DNA from: Gaertneriomyces semiglobifer
Taxonomy: Eukaryota > Chytridiomycota > Chytridiomycetes > Spizellomycetales > Spizellomycetaceae
Assembly: GCA_025558075.1 (NCBI GenBank)
Contig: JAHLKF010000014.1
Span: 310,001 to 374,000, forward strand
Reading direction: 5' to 3'
Length of the DNA: 64,000 nucleotides
Shown: positions 12,064 through 22,731 of the stretch, in pieces
Position numbering within the stretch: position 1 is the first letter of the stretch
Layout: each line of letters begins with the position of its first letter
The notes under the pieces: model-generated
What the model was told of the DNA's origin: nothing
Databases searched by the model: none
Seen by the model: the letters and a program-made list of their open reading frames with translations, nothing else
Made by a program: the position numbers and the translations under genes

Positions 12064-14439
12064 CGACTTCTTATATTGTTGCTCTTATGAGCTGTGCTTC
12101 TTTACTTTTGCTCCGTTATTGAAAGTGGGTTATCGGTTAGAATATGCGCCATGCTCTTGCGTTACGATGCTTTCTTTTGTGAGTGGGCAGTGTCAGACCA
12201 AATAGGAGGACAGGAAAGAAAGATTGATATTGAATTAGGACGGCGAGCGCCTGGTGAAGACAAACCCGGTTCACAAGGACGAGAACCTTATGCGACATCG
12301 GAGCATGCACCAAAGCTTCCACTTTCAATCGGACCAACAGGAACTCGCATATTGAGGCCACAGGAGGGAGCAGGTGCAACGTTGCAGCGGGACCTCGCAC
12401 ATACCTCACACAGTGGGCCTACTATTACACGACAACGACAAGGAAGATTCCAACTCAAATGGGAATACCACTCGAAATCTGATCTGAACTAGTGGCCGCG
12501 AATTGACCGGTACATTAGATGCAGGCTACAAGACCGGCAAAGCTCTCCACAACAACAAAGGCATCGCAATGGGTTTCTGGTACGCCGTTTCCGGAGTTAC
12601 TGAGTGTCAGACAACACCAGGTGCCTCAGACGACGACACTCAATCGCATGCGTGATTGCTCAACAGATCTCCTTTCGGTGCCGTCGCCAGGAAGAGGAAG
12701 TGTTAGAGCAAATGGCGGCTCGGTCACAGATGGCGGTAATACGCCTTACAGCGTACCTCAACAACAGCGTGGCGACTTGAATATGGATAAAGGTTCTCAT
12801 GAAAAGCGACAGTGAACGTTTACGACGCAATGCCTCATAAGTTGATCCGGGAGTCAGGAATTTCATTGAAGCTGTGGAATTGTACACAAGACTTCAACGC
12901 TACCGACTTCAAAGCAACGACTGGACAACGCTGTGCCTGGAAAGAACCTTTCAACACATTCGTGAGCCAGCGTTAACAAGTTAACCGGGATGAATCGTCA
13001 AATGCAGAGAGTAAATGCATGGAGTTGCTGCTGGCGGCAAATGGCGATGGGCTTGAAAAGAAGGCCTACCCACAACAGAAGTCAAGCGTCTTCTAATGAA
13101 CTCGAGGAAGGCACACTAGCGAAATATCAGATAAATCAGTTGACACTGTGCAGAATCTTCTGAGGTTTCAAGACATGAGATGCACGAGATTGTAATGATG
13201 CATAGGCGCAATACAGGTGTATACGTGTCCAAGTGGGTTGCCAGGCATGGGAAAGTTAGAGCAAAGTGGGCGACAACAGCCCAAACTGTCCATCATCGCT
13301 TGACACACCCAGTTGTAATAGTTCGCAAAGCATGCCCCAAGCTTTGCTTCCATCAAGATGCTTGATTGTACATGTTGGTCATAGGTAGGGTCGTCTGGTA
13401 ACTTGAGGTCGAGATCAAATAAGCTCACTGCCTCGAAGGGCTCGATACCTAATCGTCCTGCACACTATTCGGCAGTAATTCTCATAGAATGGGTAAGCAA
13501 TACAATTTCGTAAAACAACCGACTTCACTTCCACGTCTACGCACTCTTTCCGGCTGCGGAATCCAGAAAGGTAAATCAATATGAAGAATCATGCGTGCTC
13601 CTACCTCGTCTCGTACAGATCCAGGTGCAGCGACGGATGCACGCTACTGAACGGGGAACAAACACTTGGAATCGGGGCTACCCGGCCCAGAGCTCACGAG
13701 GAAACGAACCGACGACAGTTCAGTTCGAGGCGCCGCGAGTTAGCGACACAGATATTCTAACCCAAACATCCGCCGATGGAGTACGAAGCTGTCACCGGGG
13801 GTAGGATACCTTTTGTTTGTTGCCAGCGTCTCCATCGAGCATTTGCCAGAATTGCCAAAAGCTTGCCGTCCAAAACCTGCGGTGTGCTGAAAGGCAAATT
13901 AATGTGGAGAATCATGATCGGAAACGACATGCCCTGCCTACCGAGCCCAGTACACATACAGAACAATGTGCAGAGATTGATTAACGTCAAGTCTACGTCC
14001 GTTCTCATTACATGCGTGCTCCTACCTGGTTCAGTACATAATAATGGATGCGTGTTTCGTGTCTGAAAGCCCGTGTGAAAATCGCCTCGTGTGAACGGGT
14101 TTACGCGACTGTGCCGCCAGCTGCATGACTGTGCCAGGTGCTAAATTACACTAGTCGGATGGCTGTTGAGGGAAGACTTGGCCGCGAACGAGAGCATTTC
14201 CTTTAATAAGAGTTGTTGGTTCATGCCTCTCAGAGCTTTATTTGGCTGTTAGAATGGAGGTTAGCAAGGTCATTGATGGGTGAGTCGCTTTTGAGAGCTG
14301 CTGCTGGTCAGAAAAAAACAAACTTTGCCCGAATGTTAATACAGCAACTGTAAAGTTGAAATCGACTAGTACTGGCAGTGGACAACAAGCACTTGGCAGT
14401 GGATCTGGTTTGAACCATCGCTGCCATTGCCGAGGTCGA
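12064..14439. other. Gene-free stretch
   Basis: About 2.4 kb. The longest open frame (132 codons near 12.1-12.5 kb) begins with GTG, is low in hydrophobic residues and resembles no family I know. A loose direct similarity exists between 13565-13640 and 13885-14060 (GAGAATCATG and GCGTGCTCCTACCT are shared), suggesting old duplication. No RNA genes seen. Confidence 0.45.
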
Positions 14440-15075
14440 CGGAATGCCTGGAAAACGCGTGACGCGGCATGGTCCGATCTTCCCGGTGGGAAGAAGGAGG
14501 ACAGCATGGCAGGGTAGCATCGATGCGTATTCACCCGAGGAATCACAAGCCGATGCCAACGTGAATGAGATAGGCCGTGGTATGACGAGCACAGCAGGGA
14601 CTATACCGATCCGGTATGTCGTCACCTCAACGAGTCCGTCATGGACCGTTCGGAAGAAGGCCCAGAACGCGCCGCGGCATGGTCAGCAATCATCGACTGG
14701 ATTTGGAACCTGAATGGCGTGATAAGATGGGCCTTCGTAGTACGAAGAGAGGGAGCTGGATCTGGAGCACCTGGTCAAAGACCCAGAAACGCGTCGCGAC
14801 ATGGCCAGCAATCTACCGGCGACTCGGATGCTACTATACAGATCCAGTATGTAAGCAGCTCAACACGTCATGAGCCGATGAGAATAGAGCTGGATCTGGA
14901 TCTGGAGCACTTGGTTAATGGTTCAGCACGCGCCGAGGCATTGGCCAGCAACTAACTCCTGACGAGGACCTACGTAGTACCACCAGGGGGAATAGCAGAT
15001 GGTATTAAACAGACCCAGGGTGCGATTACAATAGAGCCACCGTTAATATAACGCGGCATGGTAGGTTCACCTTGA
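14440..15075. repeat. Degenerate tandem repeat, about 120-140 bp
   Basis: A core of ACGCGCCGCGGCATGGTC type recurs near 14453, 14671, 14790, 14925 and 15051, often preceded by GAGCTGGATCTGGAGCAC and followed by CAGCAA. The copies are strongly diverged and indels are common. It is not an evident coding repeat. Confidence 0.55.
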
Positions 15076-15198
15076 TCGGAACCTGATTGCGCAATCAAAG
15101 GCAACCGACCTTCCGGAAGGTTCTTCGATCCCGAATCGCTCCTCGTTTTGGGGTCAAACGGATGCCATCGAATGCCCCCCGGGGCCCTCACTTCTCGA

Positions 15199-15207
15199 AT
15201 ATAAAAA
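15199..15207 (+). promoter_or_regulatory. TATA-like element before CAA-rich tract
   Basis: ATATAAAAA followed by a pyrimidine-rich stretch (CTCCCCCTCCCTC) about 20-35 bases downstream resembles a core promoter with a CT-rich start region. What follows is a CAA/CTC-rich low-complexity tract rather than a gene, so this may be the promoter of a non-coding or retroelement-derived transcript. Confidence 0.3.
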
Positions 15208-15257
15208 GGGGAGGTCGCAACGCTCCCCCTCCCTCGCTCCCCATTATATCACTCCTA

Positions 15258-15520
15258 CCACCTTCAACAAACAACAGCTTCTCGACAACAACGATCTTCA
15301 ATACATCTCGACCTCCTCAACAAACAACAACATCTCGACAACAACAATCTTACCTCTTCACCAAACAACAACATCTCGACAACAACGCTCTTCAAGATCA
15401 ATGCATCTCGATTTCCTCAACACAGTACCTCCTCAACAACAACAACACTTCTCAACAAACAACAACACTTCTCAACACAACGCTACTTCTTCAACACCAC
15501 ACCGCCGGCGAGCAGAGGTA
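15258..15520. repeat. CAACAA/CTCAACAAACAACAAC low-complexity tract
   Basis: Imperfect tandem units of roughly 30 bases built from CTCAACAAACAACAA and CATCTCGACAACAA. Open frames through it are Ser/Thr/Gln/Asn-rich purely because of the repeat. The same motifs recur at 15940-16040. Confidence 0.75.
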
Positions 15521-15620
15521 CTTCGTGGTGAGCTCTACTCTGGTAGTCGTGTGATTCTTGTTATTGTTGGTGAGCGTTTGATTTTGAGCAACGGGCACCC
15601 TTGACTGACTTTTTCCGAAG

Positions 15621-15838
15621 AGAGGCGTGGGGCGATCGCAAGCTTACTCGTTCTAAACGGCGGGGAGGGTGCAAATCCCAGCACAGTGACCGTTACACTC
15701 GGTAGCCATCATTGATGGACAGCAACAGAGGCGTGGGGCGATCGCAAGCTTACTCGTTCTAAACGGCGGGGAGGGTGCAAATCCCAGCACAGTGACCGTG
15801 ATACTCGGTAGCCATCATTGAATTGATGAACAGCGGCG
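15621..15838. repeat. 106-bp tandem duplication with tRNA-like features
   Basis: AGAGGCGTGGGGCGATCGCA starts at 15621 and again at 15727; the two 106-base copies are almost identical apart from a base change and a small insertion near the end. Each contains GGGTGCAAATCCC, a near match to a T-arm/B box, and GTTCTAAAC, which resembles an anticodon loop. The surrounding 15555-15620 block (GTTGGTGAGCGTTTGATTTTGAGCA) is repeated at 15862-15930, so the duplication sits inside a larger repeat of about 300 bp. Confidence 0.75.
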
Positions 15839-16079
15839 GCATGTGAACCTACCTTTGCTTTCTTTGTTGGTGAGTTTTTGATCTTGAGCATAGTGCAATC
15901 TCGACTGGCCTAACCCCAAGTCTTCAATACATGTCGAGCTCCTGAACGGACAACAACCGACAACAACCACACTCTTCCATACATGTCGACCCCCTCCACA
16001 AACAACAACAATCTTCAATACATATCGACCTCCTCAACGATCAACAACCACTCACAACCCTCCTTAAGGGCATCTTAGC

Positions 16080-16212
16080 TGCAACCCTCAACGAACAACA
16101 ACCCTCAACAAGCAGCAATCCTCAACGAACAACAACCCTCAACGAACAACAACCCTCAACGAACAACAACCCTCAACAAGCAACAACCCTCAACAAGCAA
16201 CAACCCTCAACA
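16080..16212. repeat. 17-bp minisatellite (CCCTCAACGAACAACAA)
   Basis: Eight to nine nearly perfect head-to-tail copies, with CGAACAACAA and CAAGCAACAA variants. It is the most regular tandem array in the window and therefore probably the youngest. Confidence 0.85.
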
Positions 16213-16317
16213 ACGGTGGGCAACGCAACAGAGGCAGCAATGGAGCTTTTGCCCTCGAAGTGTGCGATTCTTGACTAACTTATTCGCAAGCTAACTTCTT
16301 TAAATGACACGCACCCG

Positions 16318-16972
16318 GCCAAGCTGACAACTCCGGAAGCGGACATACATTGAGGATGATGTTAAACATACTTAGCGGAGGTACATTGAGGAGAATGACA
16401 ACATGGAGAGGAGGAACATGCTTAGCGGAAGTACATTGAGGAGGGTGATAACAATCGAGACGAGAAACATACTTAGCGGACGTGCATGAATATGTGGATA
16501 TGAGAGGACATATACTGAAGCGGACTAATAAAGCAAGAGATGCCGAAGAGAACGAGACGATGAGCATGGAGAGGCTGGAGAGGATGCGAATATGATTGGA
16601 CACATACTGAAGCGGGCAAATAAAAGAAGATATGTTGAAAAGAACAATGAGTATGGGGCAAGTGGACTCATTATGAACGCACATTCAGGAGGAGGATGCA
16701 GATATGAGTGGACATCGCTGAAGCGGACGCGACGATGAGCATGGGGGCAAGTGGACTCATGGTGAGCGTACATTGAGGAGGAGGATGCAGATATGAGTGG
16801 ACATACCCTGAAGCGGACGAGAACGTTGAGCATGGGAGAAAGTGGACTCATGGTGAGCGTACATTAAGGAGGAGGATGGACTCATGGTGAGCGTACATTA
16901 AGGAGGAAATGCTGAAGAGAACGTGGAGCATGGGAGAAAGTGGACTCATGGTGAGCGTACATTAAGGAGGAT
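16318..16972. repeat. Satellite family A, first block
   Basis: Tandem units of roughly 50-110 bp assembled from GGACGTACATTGAGGAGGATG, GATATGAGTGGACATA, CTGAAGCGGAC and GCATGGGGCAAGTGGACTCA modules. Module order varies between units. The minus strand reads as Ser/Pro/His-rich open frames that are artefacts of the repeat. Confidence 0.8.
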
Positions 16973-17679
16973 ACCGGGCTGCCAGCAAGACACTTGAAGA
17001 AATCTTTCGTCCGAAAAGGGTATGTACGGGCCAAGCTGCTACCTCCGCAACGAAAGCGATAGAACCCTCGAACCGCGAGGTTTGCCTACGATTACTCTCC
17101 GGGCTGCCATCAAGACACGAAGGTATCTACCGGTTGAATTTCTCACGTAGCCGACCAAACTGCTAATCCCGTAACGGATGCGATAAACTCTCTAGAGAGC
17201 TTGTGAAAGTTGCTGAAGATACCTTGACGATTTCAACTCAACTATCACCTGTCTAATGCGACTTGTTATGTTCGCCGATGAATTGCTGCGAACGCCGCCT
17301 ACGAGCATTTCCCGGGTTGCCATCAAGACATTTACTTCAGGAAACCAAATCTTTCATCCGAAGAACGTACGTACCAGTTGAATTTCAAACGTACCAGGTC
17401 AAGGTGCTAACTCCGTAAACGGATGCGATAGAACTCTATCGATAGTATGTGAGAGCTGCTGAAGATCATCCCGCGAACTCGACTACCACCAGTCCAATGC
17501 GATTGAAAACTGCGAGCCTTGCCTACGATCATGGTCCGGGTTGCCATCAAATCTTTCGTCCGGAGGTAGCTGCATCTCGACGATTTCAACTCAGCTACCA
17601 CCTCTCCAATGCGACTGGTTATATTTGCAGATGCGATTGACAAATGCTAACCTTGCCTTCGACATTGTGCGGGCTGCCA
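16973..17679. repeat. Satellite family B, first block
   Basis: Units of about 200-230 bp beginning CCGGGCTGCCATCAAGACA, followed by AAATCTTTCGTCCGAA, a GGTTGAATTTC block, GCTAACTCCGTAACGGATGC and GATTTCAACTCAACTA. Starts are near 16976, 17102, 17315 and 17540. Confidence 0.75.
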
Positions 17680-18395
17680 CTAAGTAAACATACTTTGCGG
17701 ACGTACATTGAGGAGGATGATAACATGGAGAGGACGTGCTAGCGGACATACAATGAGGAGGACGATAGTATGAAGAGGATTGAGGACGAGGATGGATATA
17801 GAGAGGATGTGGATACGAGTGGACACATACTGAAGCGGACCAATAAAAGGAGATACGCTGAAGAGAACAAAGAGCAGCATGGGGCAAGTGGACTCATGGT
17901 GAAGGTACATCGAGGAGGATGCACATGGAGAGGATGCAGGTATGAGTGGACATACACTGAAGAGGAGAAACATACTTATCGGACGCCCATTGAGGAGGAT
18001 GATACATTGAGGAGGATAATAGCATGGAGAAGACGTACTAGCGGACGTACATTGAGGAGGATGATAACATGGAGAGGAGGATGATAGGACGTACTAGCGG
18101 ACGTGCAACTGAGCGGACGTACATTGAGGAGAAGGACGAATATGTAAATATGAGGGGACATGTACTGAAGCGGACTAATTAAAGAAGAGGTGCAGAAGAG
18201 AACATTGAGCATGGGCTGAAGAAAACGATGAGCATGGGGCAAGCGGACTCATCGATCAATGTATATTGAGGAGGAGGATGCACATAGAGAGGATGCAGGT
18301 ATGAGTTTGAGTAGACAAATACTGAAGCTGAAGCGGACGACAATGATGAGCATGGTGGCAAGTGGACTCATGGACGACGTACATCGAGGAGGATA
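17680..18395. repeat. Satellite family A, second block
   Basis: Same modules as the first family A block. Its junction into the following B block (GAGGATACCGGGCTGCCA and the next 50 bases) is almost identical to the first A-B junction near 16970, showing that A+B was duplicated together as a unit of about 1.4 kb. Confidence 0.8.
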
Positions 18396-19130
18396 CCGGG
18401 CTGCCATCAAGACAGTTGAAGAAATCTTTCGTCCGAAAAGGGTATGTACCGGTTGAATTTCTTACGTAGCCGACCAAACTGCTAACCCTGTGACGGAAGC
18501 AAGACAACTCTAGCTTGTGAAAGTTGCTGAAGAATACCTTGACGATTTCAGCTCAACTATCACCTGTCCAGTGCAACTTGTTATTTTCGCCGATGGAACT
18601 ACAGCGAACGTCGCCTGCGATCATTGTCCGTCGTGCCATCAACACACTTAAGGAATCAAAATCGTTTGTCCGACGTAGATAACTGCCGGTTGGATTTCGC
18701 ACGTACCCACTCAAACTGCTAACTCCGTAACGCATGTGATCGAACTTTTACTTGTGAAAGTTGCTGAAGAATATCCCGACAATTTCAACTCGACTACCAA
18801 CTCTCCAGTACGAGCACTATCCGGGTTGTCATCAACACACTTGAGGAAAGGAAATCTTTCGTCCGAAGAAGTAAGTGTCAGTTGAGGTTCGCTGAAGAAT
18901 ACCTCGCGATTTCACCTCAACTGACACCTGTCCAATGCCACTTGTTAGCTTCACAGATGCGATTGAAAACCACCGACCTCGCCTACGATCATTGTCCGGG
19001 GTGCCATCAACGCACTTGAGGAAATCGAAGAAATCTTTCGTCTTCGAAATCTTTCGTCTGAAGAAGATAACTGCCGGTTGGATTTCGCACGTACCCGATC
19101 AAACTGCCTACGTCGTAACGGAAGTGATAG
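18396..19130. repeat. Satellite family B, second block
   Basis: Family B units starting near 18398, 18635, 18827 and 18999, with shorter spacing (about 170-240 bp) than the first block. The array ends in unrelated sequence at about 19130. Confidence 0.75.
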
Positions 19131-19399
19131 GGCTTCCACAGAGGTCTTGCGAACCAAGAAGGAAGGGCCTTGATGAAATGCTCGACGGTTGGAAAAATGT
19201 TGGATCTTGTTTCGTACTGATACAGATCAGCATCAGCGTCCACTTAACGATTCTCCCAAATCCACTGGGTCCATCTCATACGTTCATCGTCCGCTTCAAT
19301 GAGCTCCGCAATCTCGAAATCGCCTGTTCCGTGAGTGAGATGGCACAACACCGAAGCACACAATCCACCATCTCCTACCGAACCGACGTGGGAAAAAGG

Positions 19400-21015
19400 C
19401 CGGACAGTCATCGCACACAACCTAGAGAAGGGTTTTGTTTTACCCTTGGGGTGGTAGTAGGTGCCGAGTTGTCATATTACGGTGTTAGTGCATGTTACTG
19501 ACACTCATTACAGAATCAGGAATTTGTTTACACTACAGTGGATGGTGGGCGAGGAGGTTTCAAACTGATAGACTTCATGAGGTCATAGGTCGCCGATGAT
19601 GCGTATAACATATCGGGGTCCGCAGGGATGATAAGAGTTTGTGGTTGTCTTGCGGAGGTAGCGAGCGAAAGCCTAACTGCCAACTTACTTTTAAGAGTGG
19701 AATGATTATGGATGCCTTGAAAACATGGGACGAGTCGACGACCAGATAAAGCACAAGGGCTACAGAATTGAGGTCTCCGAAGTGGCCCACGCTATTGAGA
19801 GCTGCCACATCGTCGAGGCTGCGTGTGTGACCATCCAGCGAAACGCTCGTCGGGTTCGTGAAGTCGCAAACGGTGAAGGTGCAAGAGTGGAAACCGTTGC
19901 CCATACAACCACCCCCACGCACACGCATCGACATGGGACAACGGCCCATTAGTCATCGCACATAAACCTAGAGAAAGGTATTGTTTTAAGCTTGGCGTGG
20001 TAGTAGGTACGACGATGACTAGGTGCTACGACATCGTAGTAGGTTGTTGTTGTTTGCCAGCTGACTTTTAGGCGCGAATGGAAACCGTTGAAGGTGGGCG
20101 TTATTTGTCTCCGTTTATATGTAGAGTATGTGTGATGGATTGTGGGGAAAGCAAGGCGAAAACGTGGGTTGGACGAGTTTCGTGCTGGGAAACCTCGTGG
20201 GTCTCCGACAACGAAGGGACGACAAGAGAAGTTTTGTTGTTGTTTTTGATTTGTGAATGTAACGCGAGAAAGACCTAACTGCCACCCTTTAAGAGCGAGT
20301 GGAAAACCGTTGAAGGTAGGGGTTATGTGCCTCCATTTATATATTGAGAATGTGATGCTTTGTGGGAAAACCGAAGTGAAAATACAGCTGGGGTGTCTCG
20401 CGTTGTGGGTGGGTGGTTGTGCGGGTTGAGACGGTCATGAGAACACGTTTTTTATTGGATCGATGGAGCGGAAACGTGGGTTGGAGGAGATTTCATAGAC
20501 AGACCTCGTAGGTCTACGACAATGGATGTAACATATCCAGGCCCTTCGAGAAGACAAGAGAAGTCGGTTGTTATTTGTTAGTGTTGCGAGAGAAAGCCTA
20601 ACTGCCAACTGACTTCTAAGAGCGAGTGGAAAAAGGTTGAAGGTAGGGGTTATTTGTCTCCATTTATATGTAGAGAATGTGATGGTTTGTGGGGAGAGCC
20701 AAAGAGAAAATGCTGATGCTGGTGCTGTGTGGGTGGGTGGTTACGTGGGTTGAGACGGTCACAAAGACAGAATTGGGTTTTTTTTTTGCGCACACCTTTT
20801 TTTTGGATTGGAGAGAAAACGCGGGTTGGAAAAGGTTTCATAATGACAGACCTCGTAGGGCTACGACGATGGGTATAAAATATCGAGGCCCTCAGGGAAG
20901 ACAAGAGAAGTTGGTTGTTGTTTGTGAAGGTAGCGAAAGAAAGCCTAACTGCCAACTGACGGTTAATTTTAAGAGTGAAGTGGGAACCGAAGATAAGTGG
21001 GTTTTTTTGCGATAG
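19400..21015. repeat. Repeat family C, about 330 bp unit
   Basis: Shared blocks include AGAAAGCCTAACTGCCAAC (near 19668, 20272, 20598, 20943), CATTTATATGTAGAG with GTGATG, GACCTCGTAGGTCTACGAC and GACAAGAGAAGTTGGTTGTT. Two copies of TCATCGCACAYAACCTAGAG (near 19408 and 19953) flank a 0.5-kb stretch that contains an adenylation-domain relic. Confidence 0.75.
19696..19860 (+). pseudogene. Relic of an adenylate-forming (NRPS-like) domain, motif A8
   Basis: The plus-strand frame beginning NDYGCLENMGRVDDQIK and continuing HKGYRIEVSEVAHAIE matches core motif A8 of adenylation domains (consensus GRxDxQVKIRGxRIELGEIE), found in NRPS, aminoadipate reductase and related enzymes. About 45 residues are recognisable, then similarity stops. 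No AMP-binding core motifs A3-A5, carrier domain or start codon lie nearby. It is embedded in repeat family C, so it is most simply a gene fragment captured or left behind by the repeat. Confidence 0.6.
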
Positions 21016-22731
21016 GATTTGATGGATAGAAAAGGTGAGTTGCAAACCCCCAAACGAGCGAGCGAAGAACAATTCAGGGAAACCCCTCAGCGACACCGAC
21101 ACACCGGTGTCACCGTCCGCGCATGCATTTTCTTTTTTTTTCTGGTTGCGTGAAAGAGCGCCGCCGTGATGTGGAGAGCGGGCATTTATCGAGAAGATAA
21201 ATCCCTTTTCACACATTTTTCTTTGAATGCACGACTTACGTGCACGTAAAAAGGCTACTTAATGAACTCTCTCTTTATCGGGTGGTTACAAAGAAAAGTG
21301 ACAATGATGACAAGACATACAGAAAATCACCAAACACTGGAATTTTTCCACCAAGTACACACGAACTGTATATCATCGTACCATAACTAACTATGAACAG
21401 TACACAATAACCCAACCAAATAACACAAAGACAGAGGGAAAGTAGTCCCCCCGCCAGTATATCTAACAAAACAAAAAAAAAAACCGAACGAAATAATGTT
21501 CCAAACTGTCCGCCATATCTATCATAACCGATCATGAAAAAATAAGCCGAAAAAAAAACGGCCATTCGCAAAAGAAAATGTCAACAAGGTATAAAAAAGA
21601 TGAATCGCCGTAAACCAATATAACGCGGTCCCCCTCATTCCGTCGAAAAAACCGTCCACAGAAAAAACTTTAAGTCTTTCAACTCGCCGTTCCGAAAATG
21701 CGTTGAAGTCCATGAAATGTGTTCATTCTCCTCGCCCTCTTGAAACTCCACATAATCTAATCGTTTGAGTTTTTGTGGAGGGAGGAGAAACATATCACAA
21801 GATTTTTTGTTGTTTGTGAGTCGCTCACACACACACACCACACACACACACACACGTTTTGGTCGCCAATTCCTTTCACCGTCCCAGTCCCGCCCACATT
21901 CGTTTGTTCTCTCTCCTTTCAGTCACACACACACTCGCTCGTTGTCTCAGGTAGATATTTCTATCATCCCTCGATCAGTCGCACATACACGCCCTTTTCC
22001 TTCCTTCCTTCCGCCACTATGAGATCCTCCATCGTTGAATCTGTTCCCCTCCCACACACACACACTCGCCAAACTCGTTCCGGAAATGGGAAACATCATC
22101 TATCCCAGCGTAGTCACCATCATTCCAAACAATCGATATCCAAGCCTCCCCCCTACGTTGATGGTCACATGAAAGTCGTGTAACCTGTAGTTGGAGGGGA
22201 GCACGTTTGCGTTTTCTGTAGGTGTTGGTCAACATAAGGGTTGATGATTGTTTCCATATCCGGGTTTCCACATCCCACTACCACCATCACTTCCACACAC
22301 ATCCCACGACCACTACATCCCGACCACCAGCGTCCCCGTTTTGCATAGGTTGTTCCACTGAATTGCGCGCACAAAAAGAAAGCGCGTGTGTGTCGACACA
22401 CTCCACAAAAAAAATCTTGTTTCCAAAGGCAATTAAAGATCCATCGTTAAAAATGCGAGCTCAAATAAAAAACTTGTTGGTGTTGGTTCCACGTTTCGGA
22501 GTTTTGTTCAGAATGGGGTTTTTCGTTTTGCAAATTGGTAATAGCGTTCATCCGACAAAAATGCCGCCTCCCCGTGAAAAAAGAGAAAGAAGGGTTGAGA
22601 CCAGAAAAGAAAAAAAAATGTTGTAAGAAAGAAAATGATAACTGTCCCGTCCCGAGTCAAAAAAAGACGCCCAGAAACGATTTCGTGGCGTTTCTCATAT
22701 GCTTTTGATTGCGTTGTGTTGTTGCGTTTGT
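21016..22731. other. AT-rich and CA-rich flank upstream of satellites
   Basis: No supportable gene. It holds A/T homopolymer runs (21120-21140, 21470-21485, 22600-22620), CA microsatellites near 21825-21855, 21925 and 22055, and part of the 3' UTR of the zinc-finger gene. Hydrophobic open frames on the minus strand around 21.3-21.7 kb result from AT richness. Confidence 0.5.

Noticed and set aside
12094..12492. 132-codon frame
   Set aside because: It starts with GTG, lacks motifs, and overlaps no plausible splice partner.
15087..15554. 155-codon Ser/Thr/Gln-rich frame
   Set aside because: It is created by CAACAA low-complexity repeats after a TATA-like site; no family resemblance.
16280..18510. 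Minus-strand Ser/Pro/His-rich frames up to 134 codons
   Set aside because: They are produced by satellite family A units, share no start or splice logic, and their apparent repeats follow the DNA period.
18935..19501. 188-codon frame spanning satellite B and unique DNA
   Set aside because: Half of it lies in repeat units and the rest has no recognisable protein features.
21275..21713. Hydrophobic minus-strand frames resembling membrane proteins
   Set aside because: The region is A/T-rich with homopolymer runs; hydrophobicity follows from T-rich codons. No continuation exons or conserved motif.
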